Shown here: positions 1 through 7,791 of the stretch, one piece after another
How positions within the stretch are numbered: the first letter of the stretch is position 1
Layout: every line of letters begins with the position of its first letter
NCBI GenBank assembly: GCA_934693215.1
Contig: CAKUVB010000011.1
Span: 1 to 19,910 of the forward strand
Source of the DNA: an uncultured Candidatus Melainabacteria bacterium
Lineage (GTDB): Bacteria > Cyanobacteriota > Vampirovibrionia > Gastranaerophilales > Gastranaerophilaceae
Reading direction: 5' to 3'
Length of the DNA stretch: 19,910 nt
Program-made: the position numbers and the translations under genes
Notes under the pieces: generated by a model
The model's input: only the letters and a program-made list of their open reading frames with translations
Database searches by the model: none
Told to the model about the DNA's origin: nothing

Positions 1-2
1 TT

Positions 3-305
3 TTAGTAATCACTTTTTTATCTGTTTTCTGTTTTATTGGAGTTTTATATACTTTCAAAGATAGCCACCCTATAATTGATGGCATAACAACAATTCTTTC
101 ATTATTAGGAATGTATTTAACCGTAAAACGAGCAATTGAACAATGGATTATTTGGACAATTGTAAACTTCTTATCAATCATTATGTGGGTCTGTGTCGCA
201 ACTTCAGGACAAAAAGTTTATTCAACAATTATAATGTGGTGTGTATATCTCATTTTAGGACTTTATTTTTATTACAAATGGAATAAAGAAATAAAACAAA
301 ACTAA
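3..305 (+). CDS. pnuC: PnuC-type nicotinamide riboside/NMN transporter, 3' end only
   Basis: The reading frame is open from the window edge to the stop at 303-305, so the 5' part lies outside. About 100 residues are visible. They contain hydrophobic membrane segments and the PnuC C-terminal signature: a GMYLTVKRAIEQW segment, then the W-x-x-VNFLSIIMW helix, then a last helix ending in a short basic tail (KWNKEIKQN). PnuC proteins are SWEET-like inner-membrane facilitators that import nicotinamide riboside or NMN for NAD salvage. The first ATG (111) lies inside a conserved helix and is unlikely to be the true start. The next gene (fliE) is over 200 bases away and functionally unrelated, so this gene probably ends its own transcription unit, although I see no convincing terminator after it. 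Confidence 0.8.
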   Translation, partial: LVITFLSVFCFIGVLYTFKDSHPIIDGITTILSLLGMYLTVKRAIEQWIIWTIVNFLSIIMWVCVATSGQKVYSTIIMWCVYLILGLYFYYKWNKEIKQN

Positions 306-385
306 CTATTTTAAAATATTAAGAAATATGTCGAATTTGGTTCAAATCATGTCATAGCTTGACTTTTTCGTTGACTTTTTTAAAT

Positions 386-496
386 AAATCCTTAAAAAAA
401 TATTGAGTAACTAGCACAAATGAAGGATTTGTTATGTATATCATTAATTTTATTAGAATTTTATCCGATTACTATAAAAAGTGTAAACGAATTTAA
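386..496 (+). promoter_or_regulatory. fliE operon leader: SD-sequestering hairpin and 20-codon ORF (tentative)
   Basis: AAATCCTT at 386-393 is perfectly complementary to AAGGATTT at 423-430. The right arm carries an AAGGA Shine-Dalgarno placed a few bases before ATG 434. That ATG opens a 20-codon ORF (MYIINFIRILSDYYKKCKRI) ending with TAA at 494-496, about 20 bases before fliE. If transcribed together, the hairpin would hide the ribosome site of a leader peptide. TTGACT at 359-364 and 371-376 could be -35 elements, but neither has a good -10 at normal spacing. The evidence is complementarity and spacing only. Confidence 0.25.
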
Positions 497-516
497 CTAA
501 AAGAGTGAGGTAGAGT

Positions 517-867
517 ATGTTATCAAATGGAACAGGATTTTATCCAAGATATGACTTACAAGGTCGTATTCAACATACAAAAATGGACCCGGGATTTGGA
601 AATATGCCAAGTGCAAGAATTGGCAGAGTAGAAACTCCTGAAACAACAGATTTCAAATCAGTAATGTCAGGTTTAGTCGAAAAATTCAACTCAGATTTGA
701 ATGCTCCTGACGGTATGTTGAAAGATGTTATGGCTGGTAATGATGACGTTGATATCCATGATGTTATGACAGCAATGGCAAAAGCAGAAATAAATGTTAA
801 CGTCGCAACTCAATTTACCGGTAAAATCATACAAACATATGATAAAATTATGCAACTTCAAGTATAG
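517..867 (+). CDS. fliE: Flagellar hook-basal body protein FliE
   Basis: This 116-residue protein has the FliE C-terminal signature: DIHDVMTAMAKAEINVNVAT followed by a helix ending in YDKIMQLQV, very close to the family pattern (D-x-H-x-V-M ... Y-x-E-I-M-x-M-Q-V). FliE sits in the periplasm at the junction between the MS ring (FliF) and the proximal rod and is needed for export of rod proteins. The ATG is preceded by a GAGG Shine-Dalgarno at 507-510. The N-terminal 45 residues are longer and more polar than in many FliE proteins. The gene opens the flagellar operon; flgB and flgC, which often precede fliE, are not in this window. fliF begins 63 bases downstream. Confidence 0.93.
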   Translation: MLSNGTGFYPRYDLQGRIQHTKMDPGFGNMPSARIGRVETPETTDFKSVMSGLVEKFNSDLNAPDGMLKDVMAGNDDVDIHDVMTAMAKAEINVNVATQFTGKIIQTYDKIMQLQV

Positions 868-930
868 TATAATATAGTAACAGTAGTGTGTACCAAACTA
901 AATAAATAATAGCGTTAGGGTGTTATCAAT

Positions 931-2589
931 ATGGATTTTAAGCAGTTATTACAAGATAAAAAAGTTTTAATAGGAATTGCAGTTGCAGCTGTAGTCCTTG
1001 TAGCTCTATTGGTTACCGTAGCTATTGTTTCTACATCAAACAAAGGTGCTGGCGGTAAAGTTGTTCAAGAAAAAGTTATTAAAGACCCACTAGATTTATT
1101 AACAACAGACAATTTAGGTAAAGCTATCGAAATACAAGCCCTACTAGCTCGAGAAGGTATCACTGCTAATAGAAAACTTGATGGTACAAAATCAACAATT
1201 TTCTTAAAAGATTACACTCAAACACAAAGAGATAGAGCTCTTTTAGCTATTGTAAAAAGTGGTTTAATGGACCAAAATGTCGGACTAGAAATGTTCGACA
1301 AAGGTGATTTCACATCTACTAAAGAAGATAAAAGAATTCGTTTAGTAAGAGCAATTGATGGTGAATTGGCAAGATTAATCCGTAAAATTCCGCCTATTCA
1401 AAATGCATCAGTTTTTGTTTCAATTCCTGAACAAACAATGTTCTCATCAACACAAAAACCTGTTACGGCAACAGTTCAACTTGATATGCCTTCAGGAGAA
1501 AAACTTGACAATTTCAAAGTAAAAGCGATTACAAACTTACTTATCGGTTCTGTATCAGGCTTGACTCCTGAAAACTTATCAATAACAGACACAAACGGTA
1601 ATGTTTATAACAATATCCTTGACGCAACTTCTCAAGACGAAGAAAAACTTCACGAAAAAGATAAATATATGTTGCAAAAGGTTAATACACAATTAGACAG
1701 ATTGGTTGGTAAAGGTAACTATACAGCAACTGTTAGTACATTCCTAAAACAATCTCCTACAGAAAAATTCACAACTTGGTATGATCCAAACCAAAAAGCT
1801 TCAATATCAGAACAAACCTTCTCAGAAGGTTTAGGTGACCAAACGAATGATAGTAGCAAAAATACTAACGCAGTTAGTGTATATCTTCCAAATGGTTTAC
1901 CTGGAGGTGGTGCAAATTCAAACCAAAACAGAAACTATTCAAGAACTGCAAAAGAAACTCAATATGGTGTATCTAAAATTCAAACAAACGAATATATGAA
2001 CCCTGGAGTTATAGAAGATATTTCTATTGCAGTAACTATGGATAAAGCTGCACTACCACCTGATTTAACAATAGATGATTTAAAAGAACTTGTTGCACAT
2101 TCTGCAAGTCCAAAAGCAAGACCTGAAAATGTTTCTATCGTATTCAACGATTCAAATGACCCTTATCTTGCATCAGATAACCCGGAAAAACTTCCAAAAC
2201 CAGATGAAACAGGTAATCCTTGGTGGTTAGCAATAGCAATGGTTGCAGCAAGCTTGTTCTTAGGACATAGAGCAGTAACTCAAAGATTAAAGAAAATGAG
2301 AGAAAAACAAGAAGTTGAAATGGAAGCTCTAAGAGGTAAAACAGTAGAACAAGAACAACAACTAAGAGATGTTGGACAAAAAGCAGATGCTCTTGTAGAA
2401 CAACAACAACAATTACAACGTAGTATGCTTGAACAACAAGAACAAACCCAATTACAAATACAACAAGCAAGAATGCCTGTTGACTACACTCCTCTAAAAA
2501 ATGCTTTAGCAGAAATAAAATCAGAATTTGATATGGCTGATGAAGATTTCGCTGGAGAAAAAATCAAGAGTTGGATAGAACAAGGTTAA
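931..2589 (+). CDS. fliF: Flagellar MS-ring protein FliF
   Basis: This 552-residue protein is of normal FliF length. Residues about 13-35 form the first membrane helix. A YscJ/FliF ring-building region follows (DPLDLLTTDNLGKAIEIQALL, then the LARLIRKIPPIQNASVFVSIP segment). The middle holds the collar region with GNYTATVSTFL. A second membrane helix starts at residue 431 (WWLAIAMVAASLFL). The cytoplasmic tail of about 100 residues is very rich in Gln and Glu and looks like a coiled coil (about 455-515). It ends in an acidic/aromatic helix (DEDFAGEKIKSWIEQ), the place where FliF normally binds FliG. FliF forms the inner-membrane base ring and houses the export gate. The Gln-rich tail is longer and more repetitive than usual and may reflect co-evolution with the unusual protein in the fliG position. 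Confidence 0.95.
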   Translation: MDFKQLLQDKKVLIGIAVAAVVLVALLVTVAIVSTSNKGAGGKVVQEKVIKDPLDLLTTDNLGKAIEIQALLAREGITANRKLDGTKSTIFLKDYTQTQRDRALLAIVKSGLMDQNVGLEMFDKGDFTSTKEDKRIRLVRAIDGELARLIRKIPPIQNASVFVSIPEQTMFSSTQKPVTATVQLDMPSGEKLDNFKVKAITNLLIGSVSGLTPENLSITDTNGNVYNNILDATSQDEEKLHEKDKYMLQKVNTQLDRLVGKGNYTATVSTFLKQSPTEKFTTWYDPNQKASISEQTFSEGLGDQTNDSSKNTNAVSVYLPNGLPGGGANSNQNRNYSRTAKETQYGVSKIQTNEYMNPGVIEDISIAVTMDKAALPPDLTIDDLKELVAHSASPKARPENVSIVFNDSNDPYLASDNPEKLPKPDETGNPWWLAIAMVAASLFLGHRAVTQRLKKMREKQEVEMEALRGKTVEQEQQLRDVGQKADALVEQQQQLQRSMLEQQEQTQLQIQQARMPVDYTPLKNALAEIKSEFDMADEDFAGEKIKSWIEQG

Positions 2590-2642
2590 CAAAAAACCTT
2601 ATGTAAATGGGGCGAGGTAAATTAGAAAAGGGAAATGTATAA

Positions 2643-3674
2643 ATGCCAATAGAAGGGTTTGATTATAAAGAATTTGCAGAGATGATGTCCTCTCAAGCAG
2701 GGGAATTAATCCCTAAAGAATTTAACGACATGCAAAAAAATTATGTTGTTAAAACTCTTTCTAATTTCACTCTTTTAGCCGGTGAAGCTATCGCTAATGA
2801 TGAGGCATTAGGATTCAATGCTGACCAAGCGATATTTGTAACCCAAATCATTGCAGAATGGGCATTCCACAAATCTATAGATCTTGTACATTCAGGAATA
2901 TTGCCAGAGCATTGGGACGGCATTATGCAAAAAATAGCCTTTACAATTTTTGAAGTTGCAAAACAGGCTATAATGAAAAATGTTCCACAAGACCAAATTT
3001 TGCAATTAATTGAACATCACGTTAATAAATCTTACAAAGATGCGATTGATAATTTGGAAAAACGAGGAGTTATTTCTGCTGAAATATCTCAAAAAGCAAT
3101 GAGCCAATCAAACATTGACGATATGGCGGCTCAAGCTGCTCAAGCAGAAGCAGAACAAAAAGCAGCAATAGAGGCAGCCGCACAACAAGATACTGCTCAA
3201 CCTCAACAACCGATAGCTCAAGCACCTATTCCAACAACTCAAACAGCATTACCTGCAAAACCTATGGAAAAGGCTTTGAAATTAATGTCTGTAGCTTTGG
3301 TATTAAAAATATTACCTCAAGATAGAGTTGATGCAATCCTAGAAAAATTTGCACCTCAAGACGTTGAAACCATTCAAACTTATATGAAGGTCGAAAACTT
3401 AGAGGCTGGACTTGATATGAGTTACACCCTAAAATGTCTTGAGAACATAAAAGAATTTTTACCAAGACGTAAAAGTCCTAGTCAAGAATCCATAATTAGA
3501 CAATTAAACAAAATTTTTGATACTCACCCACTAGACGAGATTGAAAAATTGTTCAAATCAGAACGTCCATTCTTGAAACGATTTATTGCGAAAGCTTATG
3601 AGGGAGATTATTACCCAATTCCGACAAGAGTTGCAGGAATTGTTGTTCAATATGTCAAAGATAGTGTACAATAA
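2643..3674 (+). CDS. Protein in the fliG position; candidate divergent flagellar motor switch protein
   Basis: This 343-residue protein sits exactly where fliG normally lies, between fliF and fliH, and has normal FliG length. I do not see classical FliG signatures: no EHPQ motif in a middle domain and no recognisable C-terminal torque helix with its conserved charged residues. Instead there is a helical N-terminal part (1-155), an Ala/Gln/Pro-rich linker (about 161-207) and a helical C-terminal part (208-343). The segment KALKLMSVALVLKILPQDRV resembles the start of FliG-type helical bundles. The gene lies within the operon, with a 53-base gap after fliF and 5 bases before fliH. The best reading is a highly diverged FliG whose FliG-like fold is in the C-terminal half. 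A different FliF-tail partner that replaced FliG is possible. Confidence 0.6.
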   Translation: MPIEGFDYKEFAEMMSSQAGELIPKEFNDMQKNYVVKTLSNFTLLAGEAIANDEALGFNADQAIFVTQIIAEWAFHKSIDLVHSGILPEHWDGIMQKIAFTIFEVAKQAIMKNVPQDQILQLIEHHVNKSYKDAIDNLEKRGVISAEISQKAMSQSNIDDMAAQAAQAEAEQKAAIEAAAQQDTAQPQQPIAQAPIPTTQTALPAKPMEKALKLMSVALVLKILPQDRVDAILEKFAPQDVETIQTYMKVENLEAGLDMSYTLKCLENIKEFLPRRKSPSQESIIRQLNKIFDTHPLDEIEKLFKSERPFLKRFIAKAYEGDYYPIPTRVAGIVVQYVKDSVQ

Positions 3675-3679
3675 ATATT

Positions 3680-4429
3680 ATGATTATAAAGAAGAATAGT
3701 TTTCAGAAGAAAATAGCAGCTAAACAAGCGCAACAAAGAGCAGAGGAGGAGGCTCAAAAGGTTGCGGAGGCTCAAGCTGTTCAAGTACCTGAAGAAGATT
3801 CAAAAGAAGACGAAGAAGATATTGAACAAGCAGTTTTTGATATAGATAACATTGATTTTACCCAAAGAGAAGAACGCCGTACTGGAAACAGAAGACGTGG
3901 TTATAGAAGAATTGATGATAGAAACTTAATTTCAAGAGCTCAAGAAGAAGCAATACAAATAAAAGATGCTGCGTATCAGGAAGGATATAACGAAGGACTT
4001 GAAAAAGCAAAGGCTGATTTGGTTGCTCTAAAATCTAACATTGGTGCGTTCATGAGTGCTGAAAAAAAGGTTTTTGATGCAATTGCTCCTGATATTATTG
4101 AAATAAGTCTTGATATTGCTCGTAAAATCATTAAACATGAAGTTCAGATAGATCCACAAATTGTAATTGATACAGTTATGGATATACTAAAGAATATACC
4201 TAAAAACGAACCACAAATAACGATAAAAGTTAATACAACTCAGGCTCAATATGTAAAAGATACATTACCTGAACAATTAACTTTGTTAGGTGTAGAATCT
4301 AAATTAAACATAGTTGCTGATGATAATATAACAGAAGGCAGTTGTGTTGTGCAGACAAACAATGGTGTAGTCGATGCCAGTATAGATGCACAAATTGATA
4401 TTATACAAAAAGCATTGAAAGGGTCTTAA
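3680..4429 (+). CDS. fliH: Flagellar export apparatus stator protein FliH
   Basis: This 249-residue protein has a charged low-complexity N-terminus (Gln/Glu/Ala-rich to about residue 50, then an Arg-rich stretch at 63-78) and the FliH helix with small residues at fourfold spacing (YQEGYNEGLEKA, G102 and G106). The C-terminal domain is clear (VFDAIAPDIIEISLDIARKI, later VVQTNNGVVDASIDAQ), homologous to V/F-ATPase stator subunits. FliH links the export ATPase FliI to the C-ring and the FlhA gate. No Shine-Dalgarno is evident before ATG 3680, only 5 bases after the previous stop, so translation is probably coupled. The stop overlaps the flhA start as TAATG. The usual next gene, fliI, is absent. 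Confidence 0.88.
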   Translation: MIIKKNSFQKKIAAKQAQQRAEEEAQKVAEAQAVQVPEEDSKEDEEDIEQAVFDIDNIDFTQREERRTGNRRRGYRRIDDRNLISRAQEEAIQIKDAAYQEGYNEGLEKAKADLVALKSNIGAFMSAEKKVFDAIAPDIIEISLDIARKIIKHEVQIDPQIVIDTVMDILKNIPKNEPQITIKVNTTQAQYVKDTLPEQLTLLGVESKLNIVADDNITEGSCVVQTNNGVVDASIDAQIDIIQKALKGS

Positions 4430-6513
4430 TGGCAGCAGAAGCAGAACATAAACCAATAAGTGAAATATTTCTTGCTTGCTTTGTACTAACATTAATTCTT
4501 ATTTTGTTAGTAGAGATGCCTTCGTGGGTTATTAATTTTTCAATCAGTTTGAACATAACCTTAGGTATTGTGCTTTTGATGATATCTTTGTATGTACAAA
4601 AACCGTTAGAATTGGCAGCATTCCCATCAATTATTCTTTTAGGTACAATGTTCCGTCTGGTTTTATCAATTGCCTCAACTCGTTTAATTTTGGCAAAAGG
4701 TGAAGCTGGTGAAGTTATCCACGCATTCGGGACATTCGTAACCGGTGGTAACATGGTTGTAGGTGGTGTAATCTTCTTGATTATCACAGTTGTACAGTTC
4801 ATGGTTATCACAAAAGGTGCGGAACGTATTGCTGAAGTTTCTGCCAGATTTGCCTTAGATGCGATGCCCGGTAAACAAATGACTATTGATGCCGACTTTA
4901 ACGCAGGTTTGATATCTCCGGAAGAAGCCGTAAAAAAACGTGAAGACTTACAGAGAGAATCAAGTTTGTTCGGTTCAATGGACGGTGCTATGAAATTCGT
5001 AAAAGGTGATACTATGGCTGGTATCATCATTGTTATTATCAACATTGTTGGTGGTTTATTAATTGGTTGTTTGATGAACCAAATGCCACCTGCCGATGCT
5101 GTTTCTAAATATACAATTTTAACAATTGGTGACGGTTTGGCATCTCAAGTTCCATCACTATTGATGTCTATTGCAGCCGGTATCGTAATGACTCGTGCTT
5201 CAGCTGCTAGTGCGTCCTTGGGTGCTGATTTAACAGAACAAATTATGAACAAGCCTTATTCATTGTTCTTTGCTGCAATGTTCTTGTTCTTAATTGCAGT
5301 AACATCACCAATGACCGGTTTGCCGTTTATTCCATTCTTGATGTTCTCTATAGGTTTGGCCGTTGCCGGATTCTCTGTATTAATTAATGCTGACGTTCAA
5401 TCTCAATTAGGTCAATTAGAAAATGTACGACAAAACATGCAAGATTTGGTAAACCCAAACAAAATGTACGAACGTTTGGGTGTGGACGTATTGAGTTTAC
5501 AAGTTGGTGCAGGCTTGCTAGTTATTGCTGACCCTGATCAAGAAGGTCAATTACTTGCTAAAATTGCAGCTTTACGTCAACGTGTAACTGACGAATTAGG
5601 TTACATTTTACCAAACATTCGTATTATGGATTCATCTGCACTTGAAGCAAATGAATACATGATTTCTATTCGTGGTAATACTGTTGCTACAGGTTATGTA
5701 TATCCCGGTAAGTATATGGTTATTGCTGACCAATGGGACGCTGTTAAAAAATCTGTTCCTGATGATGCAATCATTGCTGTTGACCCGACTTACCAAACAC
5801 AAGCTTATTGGGTTAATTCAGAAGATGCTCAATCAGCAAGCAATGTTACTGCCGTTGATGCAACAGATGTTCTTGTTACTCACTTACAAGAATGTGTACG
5901 TAAGCACGTAGACGAAGTTATGACAAAAACTGACGTTCTTAAACTTATGGAACTTGTTCGTTCTCAAGACCCTACATTGGTTAACGACCTTGTTCCAGCA
6001 ATCATTTCTACATCAGATTTACGTAAGATATTTGTAAACTTAATCAGAGAAAAAGTTTCTATCAAGGATATTATATTTGTATTCGAACGGCTTTGTGACT
6101 ATGCGAGATTTTCTAAAGAACCCGACATTTTGTCAGAACGTTTAAGAGCAGCATTAGGACGACAAATTTGTTTAACCAATGTTCAAGATGACAACGTATT
6201 ATACGCATTAACTCTTTCTCCTGAATGGGAAAAAATACTTGATGATAGTTGTCAAAGAACCGAATTGGGTACAATGTTCTTGTTAAACCCAATGCAAGTT
6301 CAAGATTTGATTGAATCAACTGCTATGACATTAATGAGAGCACACCAAAACATCGGTAAACAACCTGTTATTCTATGTTCTCCTAGAATCAGATTGCCAT
6401 TATTCCAACTTTTAGAACGTCATATTCCAACCATTGTTGTAATTTCTTATTCTGAATTGATTACAGATATCAAAGTTGAAGCTGTTGATACTATTGGAGA
6501 AGGGGCAGCATAA
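4429..6513 (+). CDS. flhA: Flagellar type III export gate protein FlhA
   Basis: This 694-residue protein is full length for the family. Residues about 10-310 contain around eight membrane helices. The FHIPEP signature is present in the first cytoplasmic loop: IAEVSARFALDAMPGKQM with M146-P147-G148-K149-Q150, followed by IDADFNAGLI. The C-terminal 350 residues form the soluble domain that docks FliH/FliI/FliJ and late chaperones. FlhA is the proton-driven core of the flagellar export gate. Neighbouring fliE, fliF and fliH favour a flagellar rather than virulence secretion (SctV) identity. Its ATG overlaps the fliH stop by one base, so translation is coupled. Long reverse-strand ORFs over this gene are shadows. 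Confidence 0.97.
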   Translation: MAAEAEHKPISEIFLACFVLTLILILLVEMPSWVINFSISLNITLGIVLLMISLYVQKPLELAAFPSIILLGTMFRLVLSIASTRLILAKGEAGEVIHAFGTFVTGGNMVVGGVIFLIITVVQFMVITKGAERIAEVSARFALDAMPGKQMTIDADFNAGLISPEEAVKKREDLQRESSLFGSMDGAMKFVKGDTMAGIIIVIINIVGGLLIGCLMNQMPPADAVSKYTILTIGDGLASQVPSLLMSIAAGIVMTRASAASASLGADLTEQIMNKPYSLFFAAMFLFLIAVTSPMTGLPFIPFLMFSIGLAVAGFSVLINADVQSQLGQLENVRQNMQDLVNPNKMYERLGVDVLSLQVGAGLLVIADPDQEGQLLAKIAALRQRVTDELGYILPNIRIMDSSALEANEYMISIRGNTVATGYVYPGKYMVIADQWDAVKKSVPDDAIIAVDPTYQTQAYWVNSEDAQSASNVTAVDATDVLVTHLQECVRKHVDEVMTKTDVLKLMELVRSQDPTLVNDLVPAIISTSDLRKIFVNLIREKVSIKDIIFVFERLCDYARFSKEPDILSERLRAALGRQICLTNVQDDNVLYALTLSPEWEKILDDSCQRTELGTMFLLNPMQVQDLIESTAMTLMRAHQNIGKQPVILCSPRIRLPLFQLLERHIPTIVVISYSELITDIKVEAVDTIGEGAA

Positions 6514-6516
6514 TAA

Positions 6517-6726
6517 ATGCTAAAAAAGTTTTTATTATTTTTGATAAAAATTTATCAAAAAATCTCATCTTTAACACCTTCAAGATGTCGATTTTATCCA
6601 ACTTGTTCAGAATACATGAAACAAGCAATTATCAAATATGGAATATTAAAGGGGGGTTGGCTTGGGATTAAAAGAATATGCCGTTGTCACCCATTAAATG
6701 AAGGTGGATACGACCCTGTCCCATAG
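6517..6726 (+). CDS. yidD: Membrane protein insertion efficiency factor YidD
   Basis: This 69-residue protein is an almost complete match to the YidD pattern: a hydrophobic/amphipathic N-terminal helix, IKIYQKISSLTPSRCRFYPTCSEY with its conserved cysteines, a KGGWLGIKRICRCHP segment, and an ending of GGYDPVP. YidD is a small inner-membrane-associated protein that assists YidC/Sec insertion of membrane proteins. It usually sits beside rnpA and yidC. Here it starts 3 bases after flhA, so it is the last gene of the flagellar operon. The simplest reading is accidental co-transcription; a role in inserting FlhA or FliF would be speculation. Confidence 0.95.
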   Translation: MLKKFLLFLIKIYQKISSLTPSRCRFYPTCSEYMKQAIIKYGILKGGWLGIKRICRCHPLNEGGYDPVP

Positions 6727-6731
6727 AATTA

Positions 6732-6773
6732 AATTAATTACCAAGTCATGTATTTATGACTCGGCAATTAATT
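6732..6773. terminator. Convergent terminator between yidD and the response regulator
   Basis: Arms 6732-6749 and 6756-6773 form an 18-pair stem around a six-base loop (GTATTT). Read on the reverse strand, every position pairs if two G-U wobbles are allowed. Read forward, the same two positions are A-C mismatches, so the hairpin is stronger for the reverse-strand gene whose stop (6780-6782) lies just beside it. The sequence after the stem on the reverse strand is AT-rich but lacks a long T run. Confidence 0.65.
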
Positions 6774-6779
6774 GTCTGC

Positions 6780-7451
6780 TTACACTATACCTTCTCTGAC
6801 TGCTTTTACCGCAGCTTGTACTCTATCATTTACACACATTTTTTGTAAAATAGAACATACATGGGCTTTTGCAGTATGTACACTTACAATAAGTTCTTTT
6901 GCGATTTCTGTATTACTTTTACCAGAAACAAGGTGACGCAAGACCTCATACTCACGTTCTGTTAATGGAACTTGGCTATCTTGATTAGATTTTGAATTTA
7001 ACAAGCTAAGTTTATCTTGTTTAGGGAAAGAACGCAAAACTTTTTCTGCAACTTCTGCATCTAACCAACATACACCATTGGCTACATCTCTAATAACATC
7101 GGCTAATTTTATAGGGTCAATATCTTTAAGGCAATACGCATTTGCACCAGCACTTAATACTGCAATAACTTCTTCTGCTCTATCATGAGATGTCAAGGCA
7201 ATAACTTTTGTAGTTTTGTTTGTTTCTCTAAGCTTCATTATAGCTTCTATACCATTCATGCCTGGAAGCCCTAAATCCATCAATACAACATCAGGCTTTA
7301 GTTGTTCTATAATTCTAAGCCCACCCATTGCATTTTCATTTTCTCCAACAACATTTATATCTTCATTTTCGTTAAGAGCACATCTAAGACCTACACGAGT
7401 GAGTTTAAAATCTTCAATTATAACAACTTTAATTTCGCATGTTCCTATCAT
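6780..7451 (-). CDS. NarL/LuxR-family two-component response regulator
   Basis: This 223-residue protein has two domains. The receiver domain (about 7-125) has the acidic pair E13/D14, phospho-acceptor D59 in LMDLGLPGMNG, T87 in ALTSH and K109 in YCLKDID, so all catalytic positions are intact. A linker of about 30 residues leads to a LuxR-type helix-turn-helix (about 160-223) with LTEREYEVLRHLVSGKSN and VSVHTAKAHV. It should dimerise and bind DNA when phosphorylated by a histidine kinase, but no kinase is adjacent, so it is an orphan here. The start has an AAGGAG Shine-Dalgarno about 8 bases upstream. It is encoded opposite to the flagellar operon and ends at a shared terminator. Its targets cannot be told from the sequence. 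Confidence 0.93.
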   Translation of the reverse strand: MIGTCEIKVVIIEDFKLTRVGLRCALNENEDINVVGENENAMGGLRIIEQLKPDVVLMDLGLPGMNGIEAIMKLRETNKTTKVIALTSHDRAEEVIAVLSAGANAYCLKDIDPIKLADVIRDVANGVCWLDAEVAEKVLRSFPKQDKLSLLNSKSNQDSQVPLTEREYEVLRHLVSGKSNTEIAKELIVSVHTAKAHVCSILQKMCVNDRVQAAVKAVREGIV

Positions 7452-7500
7452 TATTAATTCTCCTTATCGACTTGACATGTAAATTAAATTATAATCATAT

Positions 7501-7528
7501 ATTATAGTACATTACCCGAATAGGTAAA
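7501..7528 (-). promoter_or_regulatory. Candidate sigma-70 promoter of the response regulator
   Basis: On the reverse strand, TTTACC (7528-7523) and a perfect TATAAT (7506-7501) are separated by 16 bases. Transcription would start near 7494, leaving a leader of about 40 bases that includes the AAGGAG ribosome site. The -35 is 4/6. Confidence 0.5.
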
Positions 7529-7597
7529 CTTTTTCTACAAAAATTTTAATAATAACTAACAGTTTCAAATCCAATTGCGTGCAAACTCTCATAAAAC

Positions 7598-7625
7598 CTG
7601 ACTTTGATACAAATAAAACTATAGT
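7598..7625 (+). promoter_or_regulatory. Weak candidate promoter upstream of the riboswitch
   Basis: CTGACT (7598-7603) and TATAGT (7620-7625) are spaced 16 bases apart, placing a start near 7632, before the aptamer. A perfect TTGACA at 7625-7630 has no good -10 at 16-18 bases. A better-scoring pair, TTGACT (7687-7692) with TAAAAT (7710-7715) and a 17-base spacer, lies inside the aptamer and would make a transcript lacking its 5' part. The true promoter cannot be settled from sequence. Confidence 0.25.
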
Positions 7626-7684
7626 TGACAAGTTTAAATTTTGTTTTTCCTATTTCCTTCATTTATGACAATTGTAAAGCATTT

Positions 7685-7791
7685 CATTGACTATGATGTA
7701 TGCTTTGCATAAAATTTTCATGAGGAAATGAAGTGAATATCTTCAACTGTGCCGCAGCCGTAAAAGTCGGAACACTCAAAATTAACCAATG
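7685..7791 (+). ncRNA. Cobalamin riboswitch-like aptamer (compact form)
   Basis: Several elements match the cobalamin aptamer core in order. P1 is CATTG (7685-7689) with CAATG (7787-7791). TGT (7697-7699) can pair with ACA (7772-7774), as GGU pairs with ACC in the consensus. P2 is ATGC/GCAT (7700-7703/7707-7710). AGGAA (7723-7727) is followed by a perfect P4, TGAAG/CTTCA (7729-7733/7741-7745), with the typical UGAA-type loop. Then ACTGTGCCGCAGCCGT (7746-7761) mirrors the consensus ACUGUCCCGCAACUGU. CCG/CGG (7758-7760/7768-7770) and GTCGGAACAC match the B12-box region of short variants. P3 has only two clear G-C pairs. The family binds adenosyl- or methyl/hydroxo-cobalamin and usually switches genes off. 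The unusual point is the downstream gene, which is not a known B12 gene. Confidence 0.75.

Noticed and set aside
444..471. Sigma-28-like promoter (TTAA, 16 bases, TCCGATTA) before fliE
   Set aside because: Only a loose match to TAAA-N15-GCCGATAA in a very AT-rich region, and fliE-class genes are not normally sigma-28 dependent.
2144..2470. 108-residue reverse-strand ORF, very Leu/Val-rich, inside fliF
   Set aside because: It is the antisense image of the Gln/Glu-rich coiled coil of FliF (CAA repeats read as TTG), not a real membrane protein.
4401..5045. 214-residue reverse-strand ORF over fliH/flhA
   Set aside because: It lies antisense to the strongly conserved FlhA membrane region; its composition (Ile/Thr/Pro-rich without domain pattern) is that of a shadow frame, and it has no independent support.
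4429..6513. FlhA homologue as part of a non-flagellar type III secretion system
   Set aside because: The operon contains FliE, FliF with its two membrane helices, and FliH, which are flagellar.
7472..7495. Forward promoter TTGACA ... TATAAT in the gap after the response regulator start
   Set aside because: Both hexamers are perfect but only 12 bases apart, too close for sigma-70; the reverse-strand promoter at 7501-7528 is better placed.
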